From Rhinopithecus roxellana (taxonomy: Eukaryota; Chordata; Mammalia; Primates; Cercopithecidae): a stretch of DNA of 64,000 nucleotides. How positions within the stretch are numbered: position 1 is the stretch's first letter; the number at the start of each line of letters is the position of its first letter. Shown piece by piece: positions 12,134 through 24,617 of the stretch. Below the pieces are notes generated by a model. That model was not told the DNA's origin. It ran no database searches and saw only the letters and a program-made list of their open reading frames with translations. Location: the NCBI RefSeq assembly GCF_007565055.1, contig NC_044561.1, forward strand, positions 34,653,872 through 34,717,871. Reading direction: 5' to 3'. A program made the position numbers and the translations under genes.

Positions 12134-13950
12134 ACAATCATCAATGCAGTCATCATAAAAGACTTGCTCAGGCTCAATTTTTAGGTGGCACAGTGCTACA
12201 TCTAGTCAAAAGCCAATTTAATTATGGTCATTGTGCTCTGGGAACTTTTCTCAGAAAATAATAACCAGATGGTATTATAGATGGTGCATTTCACGAATAC
12301 ATGATTTGTAGTTAGTGAAAACTTGTCATTCAATCATGTAATAAATTATGCACATACTGTCTTCCACTTAGCTAGTGATGTTGAAACATTCATAGCCTTA
12401 CCTGATGAGCTCAGGCTGTCATGAGAATTTATGTCTGTTCGTAGGTCAGTACTTTGTCTTTAAAATTAGATGAGAGAGAAAGAGAGGCTCTATTTGACTA
12501 TATATCTTTTTATTTGTATCTCTGGAGTTCAAAATTTTTGAATATACAATCTTTTAGCTGCCTTTTTGCATTGCATTTTAAAAAATGATATTAAATGCTC
12601 AAGGGGAAAAAAACCTAACAACTTTAGAGGACCGCGAAGTGAATCATACAAAAGATAAATTAAAGCTTTAAATCTTTGCCAGTGGATGAGTCAAGTAAGA
12701 GTGGATTTAATGAAATGGCTCATGGCTTTGAGGAGCAGCTGTCATAATGCTGGGTTGGCAGCTTCCAGGACTGTGTGAGGCTTTCTGACTGTTACGTTGA
12801 AATAGGAGAACTCATTTGAGAACGACGAATAGGCGAATAGCAGAAGCTTGCATTTTCTCTTGAGGGAACTGGCTGCCAGTTTTGAGGTCTTACTAGAAAT
12901 GCTCGATTCCTGTATTGGATAAACTTGGACCACATGTATGTCAAGAAGAAAAGCAAAACACTTTTATAGCCTTAAGCGGATTACAAATGTGTGGCCAAAC
13001 CAGTGGGGTTTGTTTTTGTTTCCAAGCAGGTAATGGCTGGAAGAGGAGATGCCTCTGCAGTGCAGGGCTTGAGTTGCTGCCATCTGAGCTACATCTGGCA
13101 ATGAGACTGTGCTTACTGAGACCTAATGGCATAGGCTGCCCCGGTAACAGGATATTGCTGAATGAGAAATACTGTATGATTCATTTGTAAGAGTTATTTG
13201 GAGGGTTGGATTATTCAGTGCTAAGGATTCTAAGCTACTGATGCATGAACTCTTTTCTTCCCCCCCAGTATCTTTTAATTAAACTGTACAAATTCCCTGG
13301 CTTACAAAATAGTAGGAAAAGAGGAACAAAATACAGATTCTTAGGATTTTAACTGGTTTCTGGCAGTAGTACCCCAAAACATTAATTTCTTGTTGAAAAC
13401 AACGTCTGGATATTTGTATCTTCAGTGTAAAACCCCTAATTTAGATAGGACTCTCCATTGTGACATGGAAAAGTAACCCTTTAATTAGTTAGTTAATTTT
13501 ACTGTGGCCTCAAAATCTACATATTAGCATATCAAGCCAAAAACTGTTGACTTTCCTTGGAAGCCGTGTGGTTTAAACTAGTACCAATAACTTACCACAA
13601 GGAACTCAGCAAAATTATAAGTCCATGTTTGTTTTGGAAGGAAGGCAATTATTAAGAAAATAATTTAGAGATGTTCAAAACTGTTTCCTTTGAGTAGAGG
13701 TTGAAAAATCTGTCCCAAGTGGGAGCTAACTAGCTTCCTTTTTTGCCTTCCTTGTTTACAAAGTAACACTTTTAGTTTACAAAGTAACATTTGCAGTATC
13801 CCTAGTGTTTAAATGTAAAGTTGCAGGTGGTGGACTAATGCCACTTAGCCGAAGCCATGATCGCATGAATTTTTAATACGTATTTTTGTATGGAGTGAGA
13901 TTCTGGGAGAACAATCTTCATTAGCTTAAACTCTAGAATGTACTACTTAT
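12134..13950. other. Intron stretch without recognised features
   Basis: This 1.8 kb has no Alu, LTR or L1 that I recognise. A short C run sits at 13259-13267. Two overlapping opposite frames of 63-91 codons near 12915-13190 lack any domain and are probably chance. Confidence 0.5.
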
Positions 13951-14262
13951 TTGTTTGTTTGTTTATTTATTTATTTATTTTGAGACAGAGTCTCGCTCTG
14001 TCACCGGGGCTGTAGTGCAATGGTGTGATCTCGGCTCACCACAGCCTCCCCTCCCAGGTTCAAGCGATTCTCCTGCCTTAGCCTCCCAAGCAGCTGGGAT
14101 TACAGGTGCCAACCAGCATGCCCGGCTAATTTTTGTATTTTTAGTAGAGATGAGGTTTTACCATGTTGGTCAGGCTGGTCTCGAACTCCTGACCTCAAGT
14201 GATCCACTGGCCTCAACCTCCCAAAGTACTGGGATTACAGGCATGAGCCACCACGCCCAGCC
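13950..14262 (-). mobile_element. Alu, antisense
   Basis: A tail of tttg/ttta units precedes gagacagagtctcgctctgt, and the copy ends gagccaccacgcccagcc. The repeated agaatgtac at about 13935 and 14265 is the probable TSD. Confidence 0.93.
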
Positions 14263-14309
14263 AAGAATGTACAATATTTTTAAAGAAATGTGATTTATTA
14301 CTATAAAAT

Positions 14310-14655
14310 ACACGTTGAGCATCCCTAATCCAAAGTCTGAAATGCCCTAAAATCCAAAATGTTTTCAGCACTGACATGACAACAGACACAGAAAATTATG
14401 TGACCTTATGTGTTCAACGTATACAGACTTCCTTTCTGTAACAAAAATTATATAAAATGTTGTATAAAATTGCCTTCAGACTGTGTGTATAAGGTATTTG
14501 TGAACCATAAATGAATTTTTTGTTTAGACTTGGGTCCCATCTCCAGCATGTCTCATGTATATGAAAATATCCCAAAATTTGAAAAAAGTCTGAAACCTGA
14601 AACACTTCTGGTTCCAGGCGGTTTGGATAAGGGTTACTCAATCTATAATTATAGT
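14310..14655 (+). mobile_element. Tigger-like DNA transposon relic
   Basis: Begins gttgagcatccctaatccaa and ends ggataagggttactcaatc; the two ends are roughly inverted copies. Inside are agacttgggtcccatctcc and aacacttctggttcc. This matches a non-autonomous Tigger-type element from memory; the exact family is not certain. Confidence 0.65.
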
Positions 14656-15065
14656 AGCTCAAATTGATTTTGTAAAGCATTCAAGTTATTATTTATAGTA
14701 TTTTAATTTGTATTCTTTTAATATAGAAATTTGTTTTATATATTTATATAAATACATTTTTTGCAGTTGAGCAAATTTAAAAACTTAAGTGATTCCTTCA
14801 GATCTACATTTTATTTTCTATTCGTTATCAATGTAATAAGTAAAGGACACACAGATCATCTGATTGTGTTATCAGACATTTGAAGGTGCAACTGATGGAT
14901 GTTCACTGTTGTACTTTGTTTTGTCATGTAAATTGTTTTAAAGAGAAGTGGATGTTGAGCGTATAGTAGGCCTCATGTGCTTGTGGATTGGCGCATTGTT
15001 TTAGGAATGTGTAATTCTGGAAAAGATATGCCAAGGGTATTCAAAAGTATAGTTCGGTATTAGAA
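14656..15065. other. AT-rich intron stretch without recognised features
   Basis: Contains ttta/ata-rich text near 14700-14760. Nothing recognised. Confidence 0.5.
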
Positions 15066-15080
15066 AATTATTTGAAAATA

Positions 15081-15368
15081 GGCCGGGCGCGGTGGCTCAA
15101 GCCTGTAATCCCAGCACTTTGGGAGGCCGAGACGGGCGGATCACGAGGTCAGGAGATGGAGACCATCCTGGCTAACACGGTGAAACCCCATCTCTAATAC
15201 AAAAAAGTAGCCGGGCGAAGTGGAGGGCGCCTGTAGTCCCAGCTACTCAGGAGGCTGAGGCAGGAGAATGGCGTAAACCCGGGAGGCGGAGCTTGCAGTG
15301 AGCTGAGATCCGGCCACTGCACTCCAGCCCGGGCGACAGAGCAAGACTCCGTCTCAAAAAAAAAAAAA
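15081..15368 (+). mobile_element. AluYR-type Alu, sense
   Basis: Head ggccgggcgcggtggctcaa and the diagnostic gagatccggccactgcac mark the Old World monkey AluYR branch. The TSD aattatttgaaaata (15066-15080) recurs with one change at 15369-15383. The middle A-rich stretch and link are shortened (ctctaatacaaaaaagtagc). Confidence 0.95.
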
Positions 15369-15383
15369 AATTGTTTGAAAATA

Positions 15384-16105
15384 ATCTTTATAGCATAGCA
15401 CCATTCTATTTAGATCAACAGTAATTCAAGCAGTTTACATAATTTGCTATTGTAAGTATCTCCGTAGCATATAACCGAAGTTTTCTTTTACATTTGAGAT
15501 CACTGTTTGCTGTTGGTCGAATTTGGTCTTCCAAGATTTTCTGCTTAGCGTCCTAATTGCCAGCCTATGTGAAGAGCTGTTACTTATTGTCAAACCAGGC
15601 AGTAAGGGTTTGCTTTTATCTTTTTATCAATTCTTTCAATGCTAGTAGTCATGAGATGAATGTAGTTGGATACTAAAATGTTAATACGTGTTAGCTAACA
15701 AACTGGAAAAGAGATGAATGACATCATGAAGGAAAGGGCAGTATTGCACTTACGGTGATTTCATGATGATAGAACTAACCTGCCTAAAAAGACATTGGGT
15801 GGAAACAGAAACCAAGTGTAATAGATGCATCCAAGTAGTCAAGGAAAGAAAAGACTTGTAAGTTAATAAGATGATCTTTGCTTCAAAAATATCTTCAGAG
15901 GTTTAAAATGTGCTTTACCCTCATATATAATCTTTTTGAGCCTATTTCTTTACCTCATACGTGGGGAAAATTGCAATAATCTGTATCACGGTATTTGCTT
16001 CCAAAACGACTAATCGATGTGAATGCCTGTCAAGCTGGTAAAGTTTACAGTGGACTTGTTTTTAATGCGTAGATTGGAATTGTTGGGGGAGCAGGCCAGC
16101 GGCAT
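15384..16105. other. Intron stretch without recognised features
   Basis: No recognised repeat or gene. Confidence 0.5.
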
Positions 16106-16107
16106 GG

Positions 16108-16401
16108 GGTGTTTTTTGTTTTGTTTGTTTAAGACTGTCGCCCAGACTAGAGTGCAGTGGCACAATCTCGGCTCACTGCAACCTCTGTCTCCTGGGTTTG
16201 AGCAATTCTTTTACCTCAGCCTCCCAAGTAGCTGGGATTACAGGTGCCTGCCACCACGCGCAGCTAGTTTTTACATTTTTAGTAGAGACAGGCTATCACC
16301 ATGTTGGCCAGACTGGTCTCGAACTCCTGACCTCAGGTGATCTGCCTGCCTCGGCCTCCCAAAGTGCTGGGATTATAGGCATGAGACACCGCACCCGACC
16401 A
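16108..16401 (-). mobile_element. Alu, antisense
   Basis: A gtttt/gttt tail runs straight into aagactgtcgcccagactag, so part of the usual gagacagagtctcgctc is lost. Ends gagacaccgcacccgacc. Confidence 0.92.
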
Positions 16402-17368
16402 GGGTGATTTTTTTTCTTAGCCAAATCACTTCTTTACCCATCATCTCATACTGTTGAACACAGAGACTGTCCTTGGGGCTCAATGACTAATCTCCCACCT
16501 CTGGTCTGATAATCATGGCTATTATAACATGTTCCCTTTTTAATTCGTTACTTTAAAATTATTGTAGGGCTCGTAATCATAATCAATAATAATACATAAT
16601 GGCTTCTTAAGCACTATCTAGCCTAGATGAGGTTGAGAACATTATTAAAATTAGTTTTGGTAGTAATCAAGTAGTGATCATTCTTATTTTATGAATTTAA
16701 ATATGTAGGATTTTTTTTATTTTAGGGAAGCAAAAAGGACTAGAAAGTACGATTTCTCATGATTAGAAAACTGCTATAAAAATGAAGGTAGAATTGATTT
16801 GCGCTCTTTTGGAAATAGAAATTTAAATAGGTATTCAAATAGCAAAGTCGTTTTACTTTAAAACTTCTATACTTTTTAGGACCTTCAATTTTACATTTAA
16901 ATTATATTTTCAAAATGGTTTTAGAAGAAATATTGTATCTTAAACTCTAACTACTAATAAGTAAGGGAAGATATATCAAAGATTTGATCTTTTATCTCCC
17001 AGAATATTCTATTCATTTGTTTCCCATTGTTTATTATTTGAATGGTAATGGTTAGCCTCAAGTGGTTTGCAAGATAATTGTATAGCTACTATTATTGGAA
17101 AACTGGAGCCAAGGACTCATACATATATTAGAAGTGGTAATGAAGCACTTTGGTTTTATGAAAATATGTTTACAAGGTAGTCACAGGATAGCAATATTGC
17201 ATTTAATGTAATAAAATGATGGTGGAACTAACTGCAGTGGAACAGGATGCTGAGACCAGAATTACAGCATCTCTAAGTGCCTCCTCTAGTTATGGTCCAA
17301 CCTCAGATATAACTCATTGGTGTTGAAACACGCCTAGCAACATTTAAGCATAGACTGTTCATTAAAAG
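16402..17368. other. Intron stretch without recognised features
   Basis: AT-rich sequence with no repeat I can name. Confidence 0.5.
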
Positions 17369-17369
17369 G

Positions 17370-18140
17370 TAGCTTTTAAAAAAATTTTATTTTTAAAAAT
17401 CGACGTCTAATAACTGTACACATTTGCAGGGTACACAGTGATCAGATCAGACCAATTAGCATATTCATCTCAGACATGTATCATTTCTTTGTGTGGGGAA
17501 CATTCAATATCCTGCTTCTAGCTGTTTGAGATTATGTCATATATTACTGTTAACTGTAGTCATACTACAGTGCCGCAGAGCACTAGAACTTACTCCTCTT
17601 ATCTAGCTGTAATTTGGTATCCTTTAACAAATCTTTCTCTATCCTGGGTTTCCCCCTACCCTTCCCAGCCTCCATCATCCTCTGTTCTACTTTTTACTTC
17701 TATGAAATCAACATTTTCTAGCTTCTGCATATGAGAGAGCATGTGGTGTTTAACTTTCTGTTTTTGGCTTATTTCACTTAACAGATGTCCTCCAGTTCCA
17801 TCCATGTTGCTTCAAATGACAGGATTTTATTCTTTTGTATGGCTTAATCGTATTTCATTAAACGTGCGCACCACACACACACAACACACACACACACACA
17901 CACACATACACACCACATTTTCTTCATCCGTTAGTCTCTTTGGACACCTAGGTTATTCCATACTTTGGCTATTGTGAATAGTGCTGCAGTAAATATGGGA
18001 GTGCAGATACCTCTTTTAATATACTGATTTCCCTTCCTTTAGATAAATGTCCAATAGTGGGATTGCTGGATCATATGGTAGCTCTATTTTTAGTTTTTTG
18101 AGGAACCTCCATACTGTCCTCAAATGGTTGTACTAGAACA
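17370..18140 (-). mobile_element. LINE-1 3' region, antisense (old L1MA/PB type)
   Basis: Phrases such as accaattagcatattcatct, ttccatccatgttgcttcaa, gtgaatagtgctgcagtaaa and gggattgctggatcatatgg are those of the antisense L1 ORF2 end and 3' UTR. No intact frame remains. A CA microsatellite lies inside. Confidence 0.85.
17872..17914 (+). repeat. (CA)n microsatellite
   Basis: About 20 CA units, interrupted by aca and ata, within the L1 relic. Length is likely polymorphic. Confidence 0.92.
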
Positions 18141-19595
18141 GAGCTTTTCTACGTTCCTTCCATTCTGGAATCTTCTTACTCAACGTGCTTATTAGGAACT
18201 TGGCTATGTATGTCCTATCTGTCTGTCGCAAATACTGTGTCTAGGACATCTGCAGTCTTTGGCTATGACCATGACTCCTAAAGTGCATGATGCTTTTGCT
18301 GTCATCAGTATTAGTTGACAGACAAGTAAGATAGTACTTATCCTCATAACCCCTTTACCTGCCCAGCAGAATACCAGTACAGACAGACCCAGATATCTCT
18401 GGACTCAAGAATCCAGACGTTTATAGGACGGGACTTTTTCTATAAATCACCTTAAGATTAGTAAGTTCTTAGAATTGATTACCTTTGCCATTTCTCAGAA
18501 GCCCTTTGTCTAATGTAACTTGTGTGTTGCTGTCATTTGAAGCCTGTCTTTCCTACACATTCTTTACTCAGGCTTTAGGAGATCCCCCCTACCCCAACCT
18601 TTGTTGTTTTGACTATCCTGTCTTGGCTGTTGTATTGTTTTGAAATTTAATCCATTAAATTCCTGACCCTGGTTATCTCTTTTCAATTATTATAGTAGTT
18701 TTCTTTCTGGCTCGCTCTTCCTGATTGCTATAATCCATGCCCTTAACTTTAAATACCAGTTGTAAGCAGCCTAGGCCAAGGTTTATTTCTCTAGCCCAGA
18801 CTCTACCTAGTTGTTTCATAGGCATATGAATCCTAACATGTCCAAATGAGAGTTCTTCATTCCCCTGCTACCCACTCCTCAGTGTGGTTCTCAAAGCCAT
18901 TCTATCTCAGTAATGATCCTACGCCCCCTCTTAGAGATTATTGCTAAGAACCTAGAACTCATCATTGTCGCTTCTGCACATCCTGTCAGTTCTGAGTTTA
19001 TCCATCTCTCTCCGCCTTTTCCAGTACAGTCCTAGTGTAAACTCCCATTGTTTCTTGCTGGAGTTATCTCAGTATCCTGCTAATCTCTGCTGTCGTTATC
19101 TCTCCCCGACACACTTGCCGCTTTCTTCTCCCACACTAAGCCATTCTCTGTACAGCAGCCAGGATGTAGAGTGTTTATTCACATAAAGCAGATCCTGGAA
19201 CCCCCCAATTTAAGTTGCGTTCGTGGCTTTCCAATACGCTTAAAAACAAGTGCACAGAGAGGAAACAACGAAGCCTTATTTAGATATGCTGAGGAGAATG
19301 ATAACGGGTAACAACTAACAAGCACGTAGTTTGTGTCTGTGTCAGGCCCTCGTTTGACCTCCTACATTCTTTGTAGGTATTAGCGCATTTGACCCAGCTC
19401 CTCCCTACCTCTCCAGTATCACCCCCTGCCTCTCTTTCCCCTGACTCTCCCCTGCTCAGTGTCACACAAGTCAATGCTCCCAGCTTTCCAATCCCAAGAC
19501 TGACAGATCTCATTGTCTATAATGGATCTTCCAAGGTCCCACCTTCAGCCTCAGTTTTGTTGCCATCTTCCCAGAATGAATTCCCTTGATCATTC
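18141..19595. other. Intron stretch without recognised features
   Basis: Pyrimidine-rich, unique-looking text. Weak L2 or MIR resemblance near 19300-19390 is not strong enough to call. Confidence 0.5.
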
Positions 19596-19599
19596 TGTT

Positions 19600-19881
19600 T
19601 TCTGGAGACAAGGTCCTGCTCTGTCACCTAGGCTGGAGTGCAGTGGCATGATCATGGCTCACTGTAGCCTCGACCTCCCTGGCTCTAGAGATCCTCCTGA
19701 GTAGCTGCGACTACAGGCCACACCTGGCTAATTTTTTTTTTTTTTTTTTTAATTTTTAGTATAGACGAGGTCTCACTTTGTTTTGTTGCCCAGGCTTGTC
19801 TCAAACTCCAGAGCTCAAGCAGTCCTCCCACCTCAGTCTCCCAAAGTGTTGGAATTATAGGCATGAGCCACCATGCCTGGC
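19600..19881 (-). mobile_element. Old Alu (AluJ-like), antisense
   Basis: Runs from ggagacaaggtcctgctctg to gagccaccatgcctggcc, with a run of T in the middle and a deletion in the left half (cctgagtagctgcgac). Confidence 0.9.
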
Positions 19882-19984
19882 CCTGAACATTCTTTTCTGA
19901 AGAAAACACCCCTTCTTCATTATTCTCAATCTTAGCGGCCTATTTACTTCCATTCTGAAACGAATCACATTTTAGTGTTTTATT

Positions 19985-20120
19985 GGTTCATTGTCATTCT
20001 CTCCCCCATAGAATGTAAGCTCTCTGAGAACAGGGAGCTTATATTTTTCCCTCTTGGAACCTCGGATCCAGCAGAATGCCAGACACTTAGAAGCCACTAG
20101 CATTTGTTGAGTGAATAGCT
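19985..20120 (+). repeat. L2 3' end
   Basis: Contains agaatgtaagctctctgaga, agaatgccagacacttag and catttgttgagtgaat, the usual order of the L2 tail. Confidence 0.75.
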
Positions 20121-20130
20121 TTTCATACAC

Positions 20131-20248
20131 AATTTCAAAACTTGTTCCTGATTAGTATCTCTAATCAATAATAGATTTATCACATCTAATCAATAGTAGA
20201 TTTCTTTTATTGATTACAGAGACTAATCAGGAACAATGTTTTAAAATT
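20131..20248. repeat. Long imperfect palindrome
   Basis: The arm at 20131-20160 (containing ttgttcctgattagt, 20142-20156) is the near-exact reverse complement of 20218-20248 (actaatcaggaacaa, 20222-20236). Pairing continues inward with taatcaata (20162-20170) against tattgatta (20209-20217). A direct repeat of 19 bases with one change (20160-20178 and 20185-20203) lies between. Origin unknown. Confidence 0.85.
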
Positions 20249-20860
20249 CTCACATAGATCTCTGGATTGGAAAGCAGTCTCGAATTATGCTTGTAGGGAG
20301 AGAGGGGAAGGAAGGAGGAGGAATGGTGTAATTAGACTTTGGAAGGCTAGATTTTGTTTCTGCTTAAATAATAGTATCACAATGGGACATATTATCCATG
20401 CAGAAAGTGAGTGGGCATCTGGGCTATTATCTGTGGTCTTTCGGGAATGGCAGCTCTTTAGTTTAAAAAACAACAAAAAAAGTGCTGCGCTATTTATTTA
20501 ATGGAAATAGAAAAGCAGTGCCTGTGTATTCGTGGCTCAGATTTTTTGTTCTTTTTTGTTCTTTGATTTCAGCTGTCTACTGTATGCCTCTCCAGCAGGG
20601 TCTTACAGAATCTCAAGTCTACCATGATCAAAGCCGAACCCATTAGCTCCATTTCTTAATTCCTGCCGTATCCTCTGTTACCATTAGTAACTATTCTCCA
20701 ACTCAAAGCATCAGATTCCTCCTCTTACTCACTCCCTTCATCCCCAGAGTTACCAGTTCTGTGCTGTTGTTTTAACCAAGGCTTCACAAGCACCTCCTTC
20801 ACATCCCACCTGTCACTCACTCCTCCACCTGTCTGTCCTCCATGCTTCTGCCAGCTCATG
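20249..20860. other. Intron stretch without recognised features
   Basis: No named repeat. The second half is pyrimidine-rich and may be worn L2 sequence continuous with the next feature. Confidence 0.45.
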
Positions 20861-20864
20861 CTTG

Positions 20865-21035
20865 TTGTAATACAACTAACCTTGCCACTCTTCTGCTTTA
20901 AGCTTTTCTACTAGGCTCTGCATCACTAGTAGATAATGGTCCAAACTCCTCAGCCTGTGAAACAAAGCCCTTCATAAAAGAGCAGAACTGCAGCTACAGT
21001 CAGCTCCCTTCCCACAGTCCACCCCCTCCTCCACC
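20865..21035 (+). repeat. L2 body fragment
   Basis: The phrases ggtccaaactcctcagcctg and acaaagcccttcataaaaga resemble the L2 ORF-end region. Ends are approximate. Confidence 0.5.
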
Positions 21036-21070
21036 ACACTGAGAATTGGCAATTCCTGTAGCACTCTTTA

Positions 21071-21440
21071 TATTAGTCCATTTTCACACTGCTGTAAAGA
21101 AATAACCGAGACTGGGTAATTTATAAAGGAAAGAGGTTTAATTGACTCACAGTTCTGCATGGCTAAGGAGGCCTCAGGAAACTTACAATCATGGCAGAAG
21201 GGGAAGCAAACACATCCTTCTTCACAAGGCGGCAGGAGAGAGAGGAGTGAGGAGCAGAGTGGGAAGAGCCCCTTATAAAACCATCAGATCTCCTGAGAAC
21301 TCCCTCACTGTCACGAGAACAGCATGGGGAAACCACTCCCATGATCCAGTTATGTCCCACCAGGTCTCTCTCTAGACACATGGGGATTATGAGGATTACA
21401 ATTCAAGATGAGATTTGAGTAGGGACACAGCCAAACCATC
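21071..21440 (-). mobile_element. MaLR solo LTR (THE1/MST type), antisense
   Basis: Starts tattagtccattttcacact, contains gagactgggtaatttataaa and ccttataaaaccatcagatc, and ends gacacagccaaaccat. It is the reverse complement of the LTRs at 8613 and 22756. Confidence 0.9.
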
Positions 21441-21890
21441 TCTCTCTTCATCTGTTACAGGTGTAATTCCCTATTTCTGCAGTGTCTTTTTTGCTGCCTT
21501 TGTAGATTTCTATTCATCATTTCCCAGTTTACCTGTTAGCTCTTCAACAGATTATTCTTTACTCTGTCCCTCCCAAACTCCACCAATGAACATTCTTTGT
21601 TCATCCCATTATTGTTAATATGCACATCACTGAAAACACTGTTTTATGCTTGTTTACATCCCATCGCTGCAGGGCTCTGAGCCTGTGGTCAGCAACTGGG
21701 AACTTTCTAGGCATAGCGCCCAGTAACGGATAGCTTTTTTTCTAAAATAATAAACCCCAAGAAAAACATTACATTTGAAAAACAAATAATATTTTTATTT
21801 ATACCATTTTCAAAACCTAATAGCAATAAAAGAAAAAATTTTGTCATAAATATACATTTAAGCTGTAGTTAAAAACAGCAAATAGGCACA
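21441..21890. other. Intron stretch without recognised features
   Basis: T/C-rich, then A-rich text. Nothing recognised. Confidence 0.5.
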
Positions 21891-21894
21891 GTAT

Positions 21895-22110
21895 TTAGCT
21901 CTTATCACATGCTGTTCTAAGTGTATTATTTACATCATTGGCTGTTCACAGCATCCTCTGAGGTGGTTAATGTTTCCATCCCATGTTAAAGATGAGGAAA
22001 CCAAGTCACAGCAGGCTAAGTGACTTGTTCATAGTCACATCAGCGCTTGCAGGTGGCAGCACTGAGAATGAAACCCACATGGCTGAGCTCTGGAAAGTCA
22101 CCATTAATCA
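21895..22110 (-). repeat. MIR element
   Basis: The core phrases gatgaggaaaccaagtcaca and gctaagtgacttgttc, with tgaatgaaaccc-like text after them, match the antisense MIR core. Confidence 0.75.
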
Positions 22111-22755
22111 CCACACTAGACCTTCTCTCTAGGATCTACATAACCAGAACATTCAGTTAACTGGAGTACATTTAAGTGTAGTCTTTCCTTGAGAAAGGAA
22201 AATAATTCACAAATTTCATAGCCTCATCATCCCTTGTACATTCGTGGCATTGTACTAGGAGTGTCTATTTGATATTTAACCCTACACGTTTCTCTGATGC
22301 CAACCAACCACAGATACTTTAAAAAAAGATACTTAATACTTACCAAGGCAAGAAAGTGGGCTTGTTGGAAGAGGAAAAATGTTAGCTCACTAATGGAAAA
22401 TTCAGCTAAAAGTCTTACCTCTCCAGAACATGCTTTTCCTAAAGTTCTGGCTAGCCCAAGAAGCTCCATCACCTTTACCTTTATAATACAATTTAAAGTA
22501 CTTTTCTATTTACTTCAAGCCCTCAGAGCCCAGAGGCAAGGAAGGCCTTGGGCTGTAGACCTTGTAGCCTGAGCCATATGGCTTCTTCTCCTGGACAGAT
22601 ACGTGGCATATTCTGCCATTGAGGATCAGCGGTGCAGATGTGTCTGTTTTCTCCAAGGAGTGGGGCTCCACTTACAAGTCTGGGGCAGGACAAGGTATTG
22701 CTGCATTTTGGGGAGTGTGCTAGAAGGAGGAGCAGAGTTTGTTGTTTTTGCTTCC
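22111..22755. other. Intron stretch without recognised features
   Basis: Contains two opposite overlapping frames (22227-22472 and 22297-22572) with no domain; treated as chance. Confidence 0.5.
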
Positions 22756-23108
22756 TGATATGGACTGGCTGTGTCTTCATTCAAATATCAACTTGAATTG
22801 TGTCTCCCAGAATTCCCACATGCTGTGGGAGGGACCCAAGGGAAGGTCATTGAATCATGGCGGCTGATCTTTTCTGTGCTGTTCTGGTGATAATGAAAAA
22901 GTCTCACAAGATCTCATGGGTTTATCAGGGGTTTCTGCTTTTGCTTATTCCTCATTTTTCTCTTGCTGCCACCATATAAGAAGTGCCTTTCACCTGCCAC
23001 CATGATTCTGAGGCCTCCCCAGCCATGTGGAACTGTGATTCCGATTACACCTCTTTTTCTCCCCAGTCTTGGGTATGTCTTCATCAGCAGCGTGAAAACA
23101 GACTGATA
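22756..23108 (+). mobile_element. MaLR solo LTR (MST type), sense
   Basis: Starts tgatatggactggctgtgtc, contains gggagggacccaagggaagg and gccatgtggaactgtgat, and ends acagactgatata. Slightly more diverged than the LTR at 21071. Confidence 0.88.
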
Positions 23109-23540
23109 TACTTCCTTAACAGAACCACTTATTTTTTCACAAAAAAGAGGGGGAGAAGCCCAGAAGCATGGGCTTCTCTTTTTTCTAAGGAATAGGTCTT
23201 CACAAAGTGCCCCGAAAGAAAAAGACCAGGCTTTTCTATTGCTTTGTGGCTTTCCGAGAGTGCTTTGTAGCCATTTTGGACACAAACCACCTGTAGCTGT
23301 ATATTAGTTCTCATGTGTATGGACACAGTGGAAGGGGATGCCAGGCACACAGTTCTTGCTGCATTGACACCTTTTCAGGGCATTGTCTCTTACTGCCTTC
23401 TGCAGAAACTGCAACAGCCCAGCCAACTACCAGCCCCAGCCCACCCCCTAGCTTTGCTGCTTTCATTTTCTCCATAACACTTGTCACCTTGTAATGTTCT
23501 AGTGTAACATCGTTATTTTGGTTTTCTTACATCTTTCTCT
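23109..23540. other. Intron stretch without recognised features
   Basis: No named repeat. Confidence 0.5.
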
Positions 23541-23544
23541 CCCT

Positions 23545-23650
23545 GTAGAATGTAAATGCCAGGAAGGGAGAGAATTTTGTCTGCTTTATTCTCTGCACCA
23601 TCCCCAGACTCCGGAGCAGGACCTGAAACTCAAATATTTGTTAGAGAGCC
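23545..23650 (+). repeat. L2 tail fragment
   Basis: The order gaatgtaaatgccaggaagg, tctctgcaccatccccag, caaatatttgttagag resembles the L2 3' end. It is old. Confidence 0.5.
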
Positions 23651-24270
23651 AAAAGTCATATACTTCTAACTCTCCACCCAAAATATATATGGATCACCCA
23701 TCCTTAGTAGCAGCTAGACCTTTGGACATGAGGAATTTGCCCGTTCACAGTTTTCTGGCCTAGCATCTGATTAACCAAACTTTTTCACATATAAAGAATT
23801 TAAAATGACTCCAAACTTTTTATGACCTTAGGTGCTTCTCCTTAATTCTAGTTGGTTCATAAAGCTGTCAGGACAGTAATCTGCTTTTGATAATATATGG
23901 CTTTTCTTGCCTCCAAGATAGCCTTTAAAAAAGCAATTTAGCCTTTTACTATAATTATATTCCAAATTTAAGTCTTGCCAGAATATCATTTTCCCCCTTT
24001 AAACATACTTTTTATGATGCCGAGATATTTTAAAGAAAAGTTCAGACAGGAAGAATATTTAAGATGTCAGTATATGTCTCTAAAATCTAAGAGTCCAGAT
24101 GATACCGTCTCACCCACAAAATTAACATAATTTTTTGATACCATTGGATACCATGTCCATATTCAGATTCTCCCTGAGTTCCAGAAAGGACCTTCACAGA
24201 AAGGTCCTTTTGCATATCACATCCTATCCGGCACCAGAGCCAGCATCTTACATCCTTAATTCTTAGGATT
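23651..24270. other. Intron stretch without recognised features
   Basis: AT-rich sequence; nothing recognised. Confidence 0.5.
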
Positions 24271-24282
24271 CAGAATAGCACT

Positions 24283-24605
24283 GTTTTTTGGTTTTTTTTT
24301 TGTTTTTGTTTTTGTTTTTTTTGAGACGGAGTCTCGCTCTGTCGCCCAGGCTGGAGTGCAGTGGCACCATCTCGGCTCACTGCAAGCTCCGCCTCCCGGG
24401 TTCACGCCATTCTCCTGCCTCAGCCTCCCTAGTAGCTGGGACTACAGGCACCCGCTACCACGCCCGGCTAATTTTTTTGTATTTTTAGTAGAGACTGGGT
24501 TTCACCATCTTGGCCAGGATGGTCTCCATCTCCTGACCTTGTGATCCGCCTGCCTCGGCCTCCCAAAGTGCTGGGATTACAGGCGTGAGCCACCATGCCT
24601 GGCCC
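24283..24605 (-). mobile_element. Alu, antisense (AluY-like)
   Basis: A tttttg tail, then gagacggagtctcgctctgt, ending gagccaccatgcctggcc. A perfect 12-bp TSD, cagaatagcact, is at 24271-24282 and 24606-24617. Confidence 0.97.
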
Positions 24606-24617
24606 CAGAATAGCACT

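Noticed and set aside
22914..23285. 123-codon minus-strand frame
   Set aside because: It overlaps a MaLR LTR on the opposite strand and shows no domain.
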